A stretch of DNA of 64,000 nt, from the NCBI RefSeq assembly GCF_001718835.1, contig NZ_CP013443.1, positions 186,001-250,000 on the forward strand, read 5' to 3'. Origin of the DNA: Burkholderia cepacia (GTDB lineage: Bacteria; Pseudomonadota; Gammaproteobacteria; Burkholderiales; Burkholderiaceae). The notes beneath the pieces are model-generated. The model searched no databases and was not told the DNA's origin. It saw nothing but the letters and a program-made list of their open reading frames with translations. How positions within the stretch are numbered: position 1 is the stretch's first letter; every line of letters begins with the position of its first letter. The position numbers and the translations under genes are program-made. Shown here piece after piece: positions 28,751-38,010 of the stretch.

Positions 28751-29251
28751 TTACCCCTGCTGCGCCAGCCGCTCGAGGAGCGCATCGATCTCCGTATCCG
28801 CGAACACCTCGATGCCGTGCTGCCGCAGCAGCGCGGCGGTGACGCCCGCGCCGGCATGTCGGTCGCCCGCAAAGCTGCCGTCGTAGATGAAGCGACTGCC
28901 GCATGACGGGCTGCCGTCGGCCAGCAGCGCGAAACCGCAGTCATGCGCGCGCGCCAGCGCCAGCGCCGCCTGCGCGCCGGCGATGAAAGGCGCCGTGACG
29001 TCCGCGCCGGTCGCGTCGACGATACGGGCGACGCCCGCCAGCACCCGCTGCCCGGATTGCCCGTCGGCAATTTCGGCCGGCGGCCGCGGCACGCCGAATC
29101 CCGCCGACAGCTCGGGACAGATCGGCACGAGACGTCCTTCGCGCCGCCATTGGTCCAGCGCCTGATGCGCGGCCGTCTTGGCGGAGCCGTTGTAGCGGAC
29201 CGGTTGGCCGAGCACGCACATGCTGACCAGGATGTTCTGCTTCGTCGGCAA
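28751..29251 (-). CDS. DUF523 (YbbK-like) protein
   Basis: A 166-residue conserved protein with the DUF523 motifs VSMCVLGQPVRYNG, CPELSAGFGVPRPPAEI and ADGSPSCGSRFIYDGSFAG. Conserved cysteines suggest a metal or cofactor site; the function is not established. The start is a TTG at 29251 with GAGGAGA about 6 bases upstream. This is the first host gene on the right side of the element. Confidence 0.85.
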   Translation of the reverse strand: MPTKQNILVSMCVLGQPVRYNGSAKTAAHQALDQWRREGRLVPICPELSAGFGVPRPPAEIADGQSGQRVLAGVARIVDATGADVTAPFIAGAQAALALARAHDCGFALLADGSPSCGSRFIYDGSFAGDRHAGAGVTAALLRQHGIEVFADTEIDALLERLAQQG

Positions 29252-29410
29252 TGTCGTCTCCTCGCGCGGGATGGTGGAAGGGCCTGAAATTCTACGGCAC
29301 GCGTGCCGACGCGCCGCGCGCCGCGCGCCGCGCCGTCATGCGAGAATCCCCCGCAACGACAACTCCAAGCGTCGATCGCGGCGGCCGTCCGCGCATCGCG
29401 CCGACTCCCG

Positions 29411-30985
29411 ATGGCTCCATTCCCGACTCCCGTCGCCGCCGCCGCAACCGATGCGGATGCGCTGACCGATCCGCAACGCGCGCTGCTCGCGCGCCTGCAG
29501 GCCTATACGCCCGACGCGCCCGATGCACCGCTGCCGTACAGCCGCCGCCTCGCCGAAGCGGAGCACTGGCCATACGCGCACGCGCTGGCCGTGATCGACG
29601 AATACAAGCGCTTCGCGTTTCTCGCGCAGGCGGCCGGACACCCGGTCACGCCGTCGGTCGCGGTCGATGCCGCGTGGCATTTCCACCTGCAATACACGCT
29701 CGAATACTGGGACGTCTTCTGCGCCGGCGTGTTGCGCGCGCGGCTGCATCACATGCCCGGCACGGGCGCGCCGGACGAGGCCGCGAAGTACGAACAGCAA
29801 TACCGGCAGACGCTGGACAGCTATCGCCGGCTGTTCGGCTGCGAGCCGCCCGCGGCGATCTGGCCGCGCCCCGCGGCCGAGCCCGCCGACGCTCCCGCGC
29901 AGCGCGCCGAACCGCGCGTCGGCCTGTCGGGCGAGCGCGCCGCGCCGTCGCGTGCCGCGCGCGCCCGAGGCTGGCGGCGCGTCGCGAAGTTCGCATGGCC
30001 GGCGGCGGCGATCAGCGTCGCGGCGACCTGCGCGTCCGCGAGCGACTTCAATGTGCTGGACCTCCCGGGACCGGAGTTTCTCGCGTTCTACGTGCCGGCC
30101 TGCATCATTGCGCTGCTGCTGATCGTCGGCCTGCAGTGGATCGAGTACCGATACCGCGCGTGGGGAACGCGCGCCCGCGAATCGTCGCCCGACCTGAGCG
30201 CGGAGGAGGCGGCCTATCTCGCGGGCGGCGGCTCGCGGATGGCGCAGGTCGCGACGCTGTCGCTCGTGCATGGCGGCGCGGTCGAACTGGTGCACCAGGC
30301 CAACGGCTGGCGGGTGCGGATCGGCGATCCGCAGCACGCGGGCGCCTATGGCGCCGACTGGGAATGGCTGAGGAAGCAGCTCGGCGGCGAGACGAGCTGC
30401 CACGCGTTTCGTCAGCATCTCGCATGGCGCGAAGGCCACTGTGAGGTTGCATTGCGCCGGAAAGGCTGGCTCTGGGCGCCGGGCGAGATGCGCGCGGCGT
30501 GGATGGCCGCGCGCGCGATCGTGCTGCTCGTGCTCGGCGTGGGGGCGGTGAAACTCGCGATCGGCCTGAGCCGCGGCCGGCCGGTGCTGCTGCTGATGAT
30601 CTTCATGGCGGCGTTCATGGCGGCGTACCACTTCGTGGTCGGACGCCTGCCCGGCATCGGGCGCGGCGGCGTGACGCACGGCGGCCAGGCGGCGCTCGAC
30701 GCGCACCGGAACGAACGCCAGGGCGACCGCGCGACCCCGGACGGGCTGCTGTGGACGGCCGCCTTGTTCGGCGCCGGCGCGCTCGCCGGCACCGTGTGGG
30801 CCGAGCATATGGGCGCGCTGATGGCGCCGCCGCCCGTCGTCGCCGCGAAAACCGGCGGGTCGAGCGGTTCGTCCGACTCGGATGCCGGGGACAGCAGCAG
30901 TTCGAGTTCCTGCGGAGCGTCGAGCGCGTGCAGTTCGTCGAGTTCTTGCAGCTCGAGCAGTTGCGGCGGCTGTTCGAGCAGCTGA
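29411..30985 (+). CDS. TIGR04222-like membrane protein with Ser/Cys tail
   Basis: A 524-residue protein. The N-terminal cytosolic domain (LPYSRRLAEAEHWPYAHALA, VDAAWHFHLQYTLEYWDVFC) resembles the glycine-rich-domain-like family. Membrane segments follow near residues 190, 225, 360, 385 and 455 (FYVPACIIALLLIVGLQW; IVLLVLGVGAVKLAIGL). The last 40 residues are almost only Ser, Cys and Gly (SSCGASSACSSSSSCSSSSC). That low-complexity tail is typical of TIGR04222 proteins. The role is unknown. The ATG at 29411 lacks a clear ribosome site; an earlier in-frame start at 29303 cannot be excluded. Confidence 0.75.
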   Translation: MAPFPTPVAAAATDADALTDPQRALLARLQAYTPDAPDAPLPYSRRLAEAEHWPYAHALAVIDEYKRFAFLAQAAGHPVTPSVAVDAAWHFHLQYTLEYWDVFCAGVLRARLHHMPGTGAPDEAAKYEQQYRQTLDSYRRLFGCEPPAAIWPRPAAEPADAPAQRAEPRVGLSGERAAPSRAARARGWRRVAKFAWPAAAISVAATCASASDFNVLDLPGPEFLAFYVPACIIALLLIVGLQWIEYRYRAWGTRARESSPDLSAEEAAYLAGGGSRMAQVATLSLVHGGAVELVHQANGWRVRIGDPQHAGAYGADWEWLRKQLGGETSCHAFRQHLAWREGHCEVALRRKGWLWAPGEMRAAWMAARAIVLLVLGVGAVKLAIGLSRGRPVLLLMIFMAAFMAAYHFVVGRLPGIGRGGVTHGGQAALDAHRNERQGDRATPDGLLWTAALFGAGALAGTVWAEHMGALMAPPPVVAAKTGGSSGSSDSDAGDSSSSSSCGASSACSSSSSCSSSSCGGCSSS

Positions 30986-30993
30986 ACGCGTTG

Positions 30994-31023
30994 CGAGTGC
31001 GGCCGGCCGCGCTCGGTTTTTTT
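30994..31023 (+). terminator. Rho-independent terminator
   Basis: CGAGTGCGGCC (30994-31004) pairs with GGCCGCGCTCG (31005-31015) with one G-T pair, followed by GTTTTTTT. It is 9 bp after the membrane protein stop. Confidence 0.72.
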
Positions 31024-31193
31024 AATTTGAGATAAAAGCGGCGGCCGATGACGCCATGCGATGCCACGATGAAATCGATCGAATGCCGCTTCTCAGTTAA
31101 TAAATTGACGTCACATCCGCACTGAAAAATCGCCTCGACAGATCATATTGAGATAATAAAAAATAATTCCACGTGACGCGCAAATAAATGGAT

Positions 31194-31220
31194 TAAAGAA
31201 ATTCGAAAGACCTCCGTAAA
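31194..31220 (+). promoter_or_regulatory. Candidate sigma-28 (FliA) promoter of the chemoreceptor gene
   Basis: TAAA (31194-31197), exactly 15 bases, then TCCGTAAA (31213-31220), compared with the flagellar consensus TAAA-N15-GCCGATAA (5 of 8 in the -10). It lies 64 bp before the chosen ATG in an AT-rich stretch. Confidence 0.5.
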
Positions 31221-31283
31221 CGACGAATGCATAAGGGGAAATTCAACTTTGCATTGATTCGTACTTTTACGATGAGGCTTGAA

Positions 31284-32954
31284 ATGAAGCACTTTGCGCA
31301 CAGCATCAAATTCAAGGTCGTTCTCGCGTTCGCTGCCTGCGTCGCCCTGATGGCGGCGATCGGCGTATTCGGAATCAACGGCCTTGCCCGCCTCAATTCG
31401 AATGTCGCCAATGCGTATGCCGGCAATACGGTGCCGATCAGCGAACTGTCCGAAATCCGCGCCGCCGAATTCGGCATCCTGCTGAAATTGCGCCAGATGC
31501 AGCTCGATCGCGACCCGGCGCGGACCCGGGCCGGTATCGCGACGGTGCGCGCCGAGCAGGCGCGGCTCGACGCAACGTGGGCCCGCTATTTCCCGGACGC
31601 GGTCACGAGCGATGGCGAGCGCCGGATCGCCGAGCGAATGCGGGACTTGCTGCCCGGCTTCCGGGCCGGGACGGACGACGCGCTCGCGATGCTGGAAAGC
31701 GGCAGCGACGCGCCCGGCGCGGCGTTCGACCGGCTGGCGCCGACCGCCGACGCGCTGCGGCGCGCGATCGACGACAACATCGCGCTGAACATCGTCCAGG
31801 CGAAAACGTTCGCGGAGGACAGCGCGGCGACGTTCGCGCGGATCTTCTATGCCGCGATCGCGCTCGTCGGCGTCGGCGTGCTGGTCGCGGTCGGCGTATC
31901 GGCCTACCTGCTGCGGCAGATCACGCGGCCGCTCGATCGCGCGGTGCGGGTCGCCGGCGAGATCGCGGCCGGCCGGCTCGAGAACGGGATCGTCATCGAT
32001 TCGCGCGACGAATTCGGCCGTCTGCTCGACGCGCTGGCCGTGATGGACCGGCAGCTCGGCGATACGGTGCGGGGCATCAAGCGCAATGCGGAATCGGTGA
32101 CGATCGCCGCGCACCAGATCGCGAGCGGCAACGTCGACTTGTCGGCGCGCACCGAGCAGCAGGCCGTGTCGCTCCAGCAGGCCGCGGCGAGCATGACCGA
32201 GCTCGCGGAAACGGTGAAGCACAACGCGGACAACGCGCAGCAGGCGAACACGCTGGCGACGCGCGCGTCGGGCATCGCCGACGCCGGCAACGACGCGGTG
32301 CTCGGCATGGTGGGCACGATCGAGGAGATCAGCGCCAGTTCGAGCCGGATTTCCGACATCACGGGCGTGATCGAGTCGATCGCGTTCCAGACGAACATTC
32401 TCGCGCTGAATGCGGCCGTCGAGGCGGCGCGCGCGGGCGAGCAGGGGCGCGGCTTCGCGGTCGTCGCGACCGAGGTGCGCGGGCTCGCGCAGCGCTCGGC
32501 CGCGGCCGCGAAGGAGATCAAGGAGCTGATCGCGTCGTCGGTCGCGATGATCCACGACGGCGCGAAACAGGCGACCGACGTCGGCGCGACGATGGGGCAG
32601 GTGAAGGTGGCGATCAAGCAGGTGTCCGACATCGTCGCCGAAATCGCCGCCGCATCGCAGGAGCAGAGCCGCGGCATCGAGCAGGTCAATCAGGCGGTCG
32701 TGCAGATGGACGACGTCACGCAGCAGAATGCGGCGCTCGTCGAGCAGGCGGCCGCCGCGGCGCGCTCGCTCGAGGATCAGGCGGACAGCCTGAAGGATGC
32801 GATGGCCGTTTTCAGCGTCGCGGATGCGCGTGCCCCGGCGCACGCCCCGGCACGTGCGCCGGCCGTCGCCGCGATCGCGCGCGTGGCGCCCAGGCCGCCG
32901 AAGCTGATGACGGCGGTCTCGACGCCCGACGGCGCGGCATGGGAGACGTTCTGA
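31284..32954 (+). CDS. Methyl-accepting chemotaxis protein
   Basis: A 556-residue chemoreceptor. TM1 is at residues about 9-32 (FKVVLAFAACVALMAAIGVF), a four-helix-bundle sensor follows with a typical RAAEFGILLKLRQMQLDRDP segment, TM2 is at about 185-208, then HAMP to about 262 and the signalling hairpin with tip ESIAFQTNILALNAAVEAAR and EQGRGFAVVATEVRGLAQRS. The last residues are WETF, the tether that recruits CheR/CheB in many receptors. The ATG at 31284 is chosen because GAGG lies about 7 bases upstream. The ligand is unknown. Confidence 0.93.
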   Translation: MKHFAHSIKFKVVLAFAACVALMAAIGVFGINGLARLNSNVANAYAGNTVPISELSEIRAAEFGILLKLRQMQLDRDPARTRAGIATVRAEQARLDATWARYFPDAVTSDGERRIAERMRDLLPGFRAGTDDALAMLESGSDAPGAAFDRLAPTADALRRAIDDNIALNIVQAKTFAEDSAATFARIFYAAIALVGVGVLVAVGVSAYLLRQITRPLDRAVRVAGEIAAGRLENGIVIDSRDEFGRLLDALAVMDRQLGDTVRGIKRNAESVTIAAHQIASGNVDLSARTEQQAVSLQQAAASMTELAETVKHNADNAQQANTLATRASGIADAGNDAVLGMVGTIEEISASSSRISDITGVIESIAFQTNILALNAAVEAARAGEQGRGFAVVATEVRGLAQRSAAAAKEIKELIASSVAMIHDGAKQATDVGATMGQVKVAIKQVSDIVAEIAAASQEQSRGIEQVNQAVVQMDDVTQQNAALVEQAAAAARSLEDQADSLKDAMAVFSVADARAPAHAPARAPAVAAIARVAPRPPKLMTAVSTPDGAAWETF

Positions 32955-33122
32955 CGCCGCCCGCGCCGCAGCACGCGCGGCCCGGATGCGGCCGCGCGAA
33001 GCCGGCCGGCGCGTGGGGTGCGGATTCCGTGCCGCCGCGCGCGCAAGCCGCCCGAAGCCGCGCGCGATCCGGCGCGCCTCTTTCGAACGCCGTTCGCCAT
33101 GACGGGGACGGCTGCCTGCCTG

Positions 33123-33404
33123 ATGAACCTCTTCTCGTGCCTGACCAACGCCGATCTCACCGTGGAGACGCTCGCCGACGCGTGCCTGCGCTTCGACGCG
33201 GCCGACCGGGATCAGCGACTGGTCGTGCAAGCGCTGGCGATGCCGATGCTTGCGCGACGCCTGACGTGGCTGCGGCTCGTGCTGCGGGCGAGCCCGGACA
33301 GCGCGGCGACGCGCTCGACGATCGAGTGGATCGAGCGCGCGCTTGCGAGCGCGCGTGCGCGGCTCGGCCTCGACGGCGAATGCGGGACCGCGGCCACGGC
33401 GTAG
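33123..33404 (+). CDS. Small hypothetical protein
   Basis: A 93-residue helical, Ala/Arg/Leu-rich protein (TVETLADACLRFDAADRDQR, WIERALASARARLGL) between the chemoreceptor gene and the convergent glycosyltransferase gene. No family is recognised. An ATG at 33099 is an alternative start. The codon pattern looks coding, but support is weak. Confidence 0.5.
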   Translation: MNLFSCLTNADLTVETLADACLRFDAADRDQRLVVQALAMPMLARRLTWLRLVLRASPDSAATRSTIEWIERALASARARLGLDGECGTAATA

Positions 33405-33422
33405 CGCCGTGAGCCGGGTACG

Positions 33423-36400
33423 CTAGGCCGTCACCGCATCCGCCGGCGCGTGCGCCGCCTCCCCGCCACCCGCCTCGACGATCAGCGTCCAGTCGAACGC
33501 CGGCAGCGCGCAGAGCTGCTCGACGGTGGCCGTGTAGTCGTGCGCGGCCGCGTGCAGGTAGCGCACCTTGTCGGTCCACTCGGGCAGCGGCGCCTGCGAC
33601 GTGGTCAGCACGACCGCCAGCAGGTCCTGTTCCGGCCGCGCCGCGACGGCCTGCAGGCTCTGCCGGACCTTGTCGAGGTCGCCTTCGGCGTCGAGGATCA
33701 GCGCGCCCGGAATCGGCGCATCCTGCCGGGCGGGCGGGCTGGCGACGGCGCCCTTGTCGACGCATTGCCGATACACCTGCCCATGGCGCGGCAGCGCCTG
33801 CTGCAGCGCGTGATGCTTGCGGACCTTCGCCTGCGCGGTGCGCGCGAGCCCGCGGCGCAGCGCCGGGTTCGCGATCAGCCGGTCGAGCGCGTCGATCCAG
33901 GCCTCGCGCGCATCGGCTACCAGCAGGCCGTCGCAGCCGTCGTTCAGCGCGAAGCGATAGGCGGGCCGGTCGCTGACGATCGCGGCGATGCCCGCCGCCG
34001 CGTATTCCTGCCAGCGGATCGTGCTCTTGCCGGCGTGGTAGTCATCGTCGGCGAGCGGCAGCAGCGCGATGTCCCAGCGCTGTTCCTTCAGGCGTTGCGC
34101 GTACGCGTCGTAGTCGTTGAGCGCGGGCTCGAACGTGGCCGCCGGGTGCGCGGCCCAGCCGGCGGGCGCGCCGGGGCCGGCGAAGCACACCTTGACCTTG
34201 CCGGGATGGCGCGCGCAGATCGCCTGCAGCGCCGCGTCGACGAGCGCGAAGTTGTCGGCGCGCAGCGCCGCGCCGGCGATGCCGATCGTCACGCAGTCGT
34301 CGCTGCGTGTCGCCATGGGGCGGTAGAAGCGGACGAAGTCCACGCTGTCGGGCAGCACGTGGACGCGGGGGTTCTCCATCCGGTAGCGGCTCGCGGCGAA
34401 CGGCGTCGACACGATCACGGCAGCCGCGTTGCGCAGCGTGAACTCGATCCCCGCGCGGGCCGTCGCGCCTTGCGCGGCGAGCGGATGCGCGGCCGGCAGG
34501 TCGGTCAGCAGGTCGTCGGTGTCGTAGATCACCGGCTTCTTGAGGCTGAAGATGGCCCGCAGGCCTTCGTCCGTCAGCACGCCGGGCGTCATCCGCTGCA
34601 GCAGGATGGCGTCGGCGTCAGCCAGCACGCTGCTGTCGATCCGGCCGTCGCGAATGCCCCAGACGAGCTCCCACTCGTCGCGCAGCCGGTCGAACGGCTG
34701 CACGAGGCGAATTCGCGCCGACGCGCCTTCGGGCGGCTCGACCGAGTACACGACGAGCCGCTTGCGGCGCGGCGCGGCGTCCGCGCTCGCGGCGACGGGC
34801 GCCGGCGTCCGGTTCTGCTCCAGCAGCCGCGCATACAGCGCGCCGTGGCGCGCGGCGTTGCGGCCGACGTCGTGTCGCGCGCGGATCGCATCCTGCGCGG
34901 CTGCGGCGAGTTGCGCGCGCGCCTGCGGATGCTCGATCAGGTGCGCGATCGCGTCGACCCACGCATCGGCGGCGTCGGCGACGAGCCAGCCGGTGCGGCC
35001 GTGGACGATCGCGCTGCCTTCAGCGGGCGCGGCGATGAGCGCCGTGGCGGGCGCGGCGACGAGCACCGTGGCCGCGCCGGCCGCCGAGTATTCGAGCCAT
35101 TCGCGCGGCGGATCGTCGTCGCGCAGCGCGAGCGGCGCCGCGACCAGCGCGAGGTCGAGCTCGGCGCGCTTCAACTGGTCCGCATACGCGTCATAGGGCG
35201 CGGGCGACGCGATCAGCGTGACGTCCGGATCGCCGTCCCAGCCGGCCGGCAGCGCCGGCCCGACGAACGACACGCGGAGCTTGCCCGGATACCGGCGGCG
35301 CAGTTCGGCCAGCGCCAGCCGGGCCTGTTCGAGACGGGGAGCGTCGAGCCCGGCGCCGGACACCGCGAGGCTCACGTGGTCGCGAACGCCGGGCGCCGCG
35401 CGGTACAGCCGCTCGACGTCGATGTCGGTCGGCAGCACATGGACCGACGCGTTGACCTGCCGGTACTGCCGGGCCAGATCCGCCGACGGCACGACGAGCG
35501 CGTGCGCGCGCTGCGCGGCGTAGCGGATGTTCGTGTTGCGGCGCGCGTTGTCGGCGGCCCCGGGCGCGCCGGCGAGCAGCGCGTCGAGCGGTGCGTCGAT
35601 CTCGTAGACGACCGGCTTGCCGAGCGCGAACAGCTGTTCCAGCGCAGCCGGGGACAGCAGGCCCGGCGTGTCACCCTGCAGCACGATCAGGTCGGCGCGC
35701 TGCAGCGCGTGCGCATCGAGGCCGGCTTGCGTGACGGGAAAGCTCAGCTCCCATTCGCGTTCCAACCTGGCGAACGGCTGCACGAAGCGCACGCTGGCGC
35801 GCGCGTGCGCGGCCGGCTCGGCGGTCACGACCGCGATGCGCTTGCGCGGCGCGGCCGCCTCGCGGCCGGCGGCGCCGGCCGCAACGGCCTGCGCGTCCAG
35901 TTCGTCCGCGCGGGCCTGGGTCTTGTCGACGAACGTCTGCAATTGCCGCCAGAACGTTTCCTCTTCCTGCAGGTACGCGTCGCGCGCTTCGTGAACCGTG
36001 GCCTTCGCGCGGGCGATTTCCTCTTCGTCGAGCCCCCACGCGATGCCCTTGCCGTCCATCACCCAGCGCTCGGCCTTCGGCATCGACGCGTCGTTCAGGA
36101 TGCAGACGACCGGGCAGCCGCACAGCAGCGCCTCGAACGCGGCGGTCGACCACTCGTACATGTACACGCATTCGACCTGGCGAAACAGCGCCGCGAGCTC
36201 GTGCGCCGAGCGTTCCGGCACGCGGTTCGAGATCTCGATCGAATCGGCGGTGACCGGGTGCAGGCTGCCGCCGCGCACCAGGTGCCGGTTGATGAAGACG
36301 GCCGTGCCGCTGCGGCGCGCGTCGTCGACGCCGTTGCTGTTGAAGATGCGCGTGTCGACCAGCGGCATGCGCAGCAGGTCCGCCTGCCATCCCGCGGGCA

Positions 36401-36803
36401 CCAGCGTCGGCCCGAACGTGAACACGAGGTCGCTCGGCTGCAGCTCGATCGCGTTGCCCTCGATGCGGCCGGGCTCGGCAAGCAGATAGCGCGCGACGCA
36501 GCGCGTGCCGAACGGGTTGCCGGACACGATTTCCGGATAGACGGCGATCGGGCTGCGATGCGCGTCGGCGTGCGCCTGCGCGACGTCGTTGGTCAGATGC
36601 GGCGTGCGCAGGTCCGGATGCGCGCCATCCGTGTTGACGTACGCTTCGTGGCCGAGCAGGTTCAGCACGTGGCACAGGTAGTGCATCGCGCGGACGCCGC
36701 CGGACGTCTGCCGGAATTTCGGCGCGCAGACGTAGTACGGGTGGTCGAGCCGCGCAAAGATGCGCGACCCGCGGTGCGTCGGGCCGGAAGTCGGAATCGT
36801 CAT
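33423..36803 (-). CDS. Large glycosyltransferase with three GT-type modules
   Basis: A 1126-residue cytosolic protein. Residues 1-310 form a GT4-like domain (YYVCAPKFRQTSGGVRAMHY, CGCPVVCILNDASM). Two GT-B-like repeats follow, at about 319-670 (RKRIAVVTAEP, PVVYEIDAPLDALL) and 679-1020 (RKRLVVYSVEPP, PVIYDTDDLLTDLP). Both share AGxxGWL or CDGLLVADAxxAWxDAL and WxEYxAAG elements. The last 95 residues (GALILDAEGDLDKVRQSLQ) are a separate tail. The third repeat keeps the strongest DTDDLL and QEYAAAG motifs. It is the last gene of the leftward operon, 2 bp after the aminotransferase gene. It likely adds sugars to flagellin or an associated glycan. Confidence 0.82.
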   Translation of the reverse strand: MTIPTSGPTHRGSRIFARLDHPYYVCAPKFRQTSGGVRAMHYLCHVLNLLGHEAYVNTDGAHPDLRTPHLTNDVAQAHADAHRSPIAVYPEIVSGNPFGTRCVARYLLAEPGRIEGNAIELQPSDLVFTFGPTLVPAGWQADLLRMPLVDTRIFNSNGVDDARRSGTAVFINRHLVRGGSLHPVTADSIEISNRVPERSAHELAALFRQVECVYMYEWSTAAFEALLCGCPVVCILNDASMPKAERWVMDGKGIAWGLDEEEIARAKATVHEARDAYLQEEETFWRQLQTFVDKTQARADELDAQAVAAGAAGREAAAPRKRIAVVTAEPAAHARASVRFVQPFARLEREWELSFPVTQAGLDAHALQRADLIVLQGDTPGLLSPAALEQLFALGKPVVYEIDAPLDALLAGAPGAADNARRNTNIRYAAQRAHALVVPSADLARQYRQVNASVHVLPTDIDVERLYRAAPGVRDHVSLAVSGAGLDAPRLEQARLALAELRRRYPGKLRVSFVGPALPAGWDGDPDVTLIASPAPYDAYADQLKRAELDLALVAAPLALRDDDPPREWLEYSAAGAATVLVAAPATALIAAPAEGSAIVHGRTGWLVADAADAWVDAIAHLIEHPQARAQLAAAAQDAIRARHDVGRNAARHGALYARLLEQNRTPAPVAASADAAPRRKRLVVYSVEPPEGASARIRLVQPFDRLRDEWELVWGIRDGRIDSSVLADADAILLQRMTPGVLTDEGLRAIFSLKKPVIYDTDDLLTDLPAAHPLAAQGATARAGIEFTLRNAAAVIVSTPFAASRYRMENPRVHVLPDSVDFVRFYRPMATRSDDCVTIGIAGAALRADNFALVDAALQAICARHPGKVKVCFAGPGAPAGWAAHPAATFEPALNDYDAYAQRLKEQRWDIALLPLADDDYHAGKSTIRWQEYAAAGIAAIVSDRPAYRFALNDGCDGLLVADAREAWIDALDRLIANPALRRGLARTAQAKVRKHHALQQALPRHGQVYRQCVDKGAVASPPARQDAPIPGALILDAEGDLDKVRQSLQAVAARPEQDLLAVVLTTSQAPLPEWTDKVRYLHAAAHDYTATVEQLCALPAFDWTLIVEAGGGEAAHAPADAVTA

Positions 36804-36805
36804 CG

Positions 36806-37963
36806 TTATCGGGTGCGGTAGAAATCGAAGACCACGTCGAGGATGCGGTCCTGTTCGGCTTCGGTCATGTCGTGGTACAGCGGCAGCCGCACGAGCCGGT
36901 CGGCGACGAGGTCCGTCACCGGCAGCGCGGACCCGCGGCGCCCGTAGCGCTGGCCGGCCGGCGAGCTGTGCAGCGGCACGTAATGGAACACGGCGTTCAC
37001 GCCCAGCGCGCGGATCTGCTGCAGCAGCTCGGTGCGCTCGGCGAGGTTGCGCGCGAGGAAATAGAACATGTGGCCGTTGCCGCGCTCGGCGAGCGAAATC
37101 GCGGGCAGCTCGATCAGCCCGTCCGCGTGCAGCGGCTGCAGCGCGTCCTGGTAGCGCTGCACGGTCGCGCGCCGCTGCGCGGTGATCACGTCCGCGTGCT
37201 CGAACTGCGCGTACAGGAACGCCGCGATCAGCTCGCCCGGCAGGAACGACGAGCCGACGTCGACCCACGTGTACTTGTCGACCTGCCCGCGGAAGTACTG
37301 GCTGCGGTTGGTGCCTTTCTCGCGAATGATCTCCGCGCGCTCGACGAGGCGCGGGTCGTTGACCAGCAGCGCGCCGCCCTCGCCGGAAATCACGTTCTTG
37401 GTTTCGTGGAAGCTGAGGCACGCGAGGTGGCCGAGGCTGCCGAGCGGCTTGCCGTTCCACGTCGACTGGAGCGCCTGCGCGGCGTCCTCGATCACCCACA
37501 GCCCGTGGTCCGCCGCGAGCTGCCCGATCACGTCCATGTCGCACGCGACGCCCGCATAGTGCACCGGCACGATCGCGCGGGTGCGCTCGGTGATCGCGGC
37601 GGCAATCAGCGTTTCGTCGAGGTTCAGCGTGTCGCGGCGGATGTCGACGAACACCGGCGTCGCGCCGCGCAGCACGAACGCGTTGGCGGTCGACACGAAC
37701 GTGTAGGACGGCATGATCACTTCGTCGCCGGGCTGCACGTCGGCGAGGATCGCGGCCATTTCCAGCGCGGCCGTGCACGAATGCGTGAGCAGCGCGCGCC
37801 GGCAGCCGATGCGCGCTTCCAGCCAGCGGTGGCAGAGCTTCGTGAACGCCTGGTCGCCGGCGAGGCCGCCCTGCTCGACCGCTTTCGCGATGTAGTAGAG
37901 CTCCTTGCCGACCACGAACGGGCGGCCGAACGGAATGCTGTCGAGATTGGGTGGGCCGAACAT
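36806..37963 (-). CDS. WecE/DegT-type nucleotide-sugar aminotransferase
   Basis: A 385-residue PLP enzyme of the DegT/DnrJ/EryC1/StrS family, closest by pattern to WecE/RffA (dTDP-4-amino-4,6-dideoxyhexose transaminases). The PLP-binding Lys is in SFHETKNVISGEGGAL; VIMPSYTFVSTANAFVLRGA, PVHYAGVACDMDVI and VIEDAAQAL are also clear. It opens FGPPNLDSIPFGRPFVVGKE. It would aminate a dTDP-4-keto-6-deoxyhexose, giving Fuc4N or Qui4N (viosamine). That fits the Qui4N-type glycan reported on B. cenocepacia flagellin. The C4 stereochemistry of the product cannot be told here. Confidence 0.9.
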   Translation of the reverse strand: MFGPPNLDSIPFGRPFVVGKELYYIAKAVEQGGLAGDQAFTKLCHRWLEARIGCRRALLTHSCTAALEMAAILADVQPGDEVIMPSYTFVSTANAFVLRGATPVFVDIRRDTLNLDETLIAAAITERTRAIVPVHYAGVACDMDVIGQLAADHGLWVIEDAAQALQSTWNGKPLGSLGHLACLSFHETKNVISGEGGALLVNDPRLVERAEIIREKGTNRSQYFRGQVDKYTWVDVGSSFLPGELIAAFLYAQFEHADVITAQRRATVQRYQDALQPLHADGLIELPAISLAERGNGHMFYFLARNLAERTELLQQIRALGVNAVFHYVPLHSSPAGQRYGRRGSALPVTDLVADRLVRLPLYHDMTEAEQDRILDVVFDFYRTR

Positions 37964-38010
37964 GGTCAGGCTCCGCGGTAAGGGGTGGGACGATCGGCCG
38001 CGCGGCGCGC

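Noticed and set aside
33450..36821. An 1123-codon plus-strand open frame opposite the triple glycosyltransferase
   Set aside because: Antisense shadow; Arg/Val/Asp repeats typical of reversed GC-rich codons, no start signal.
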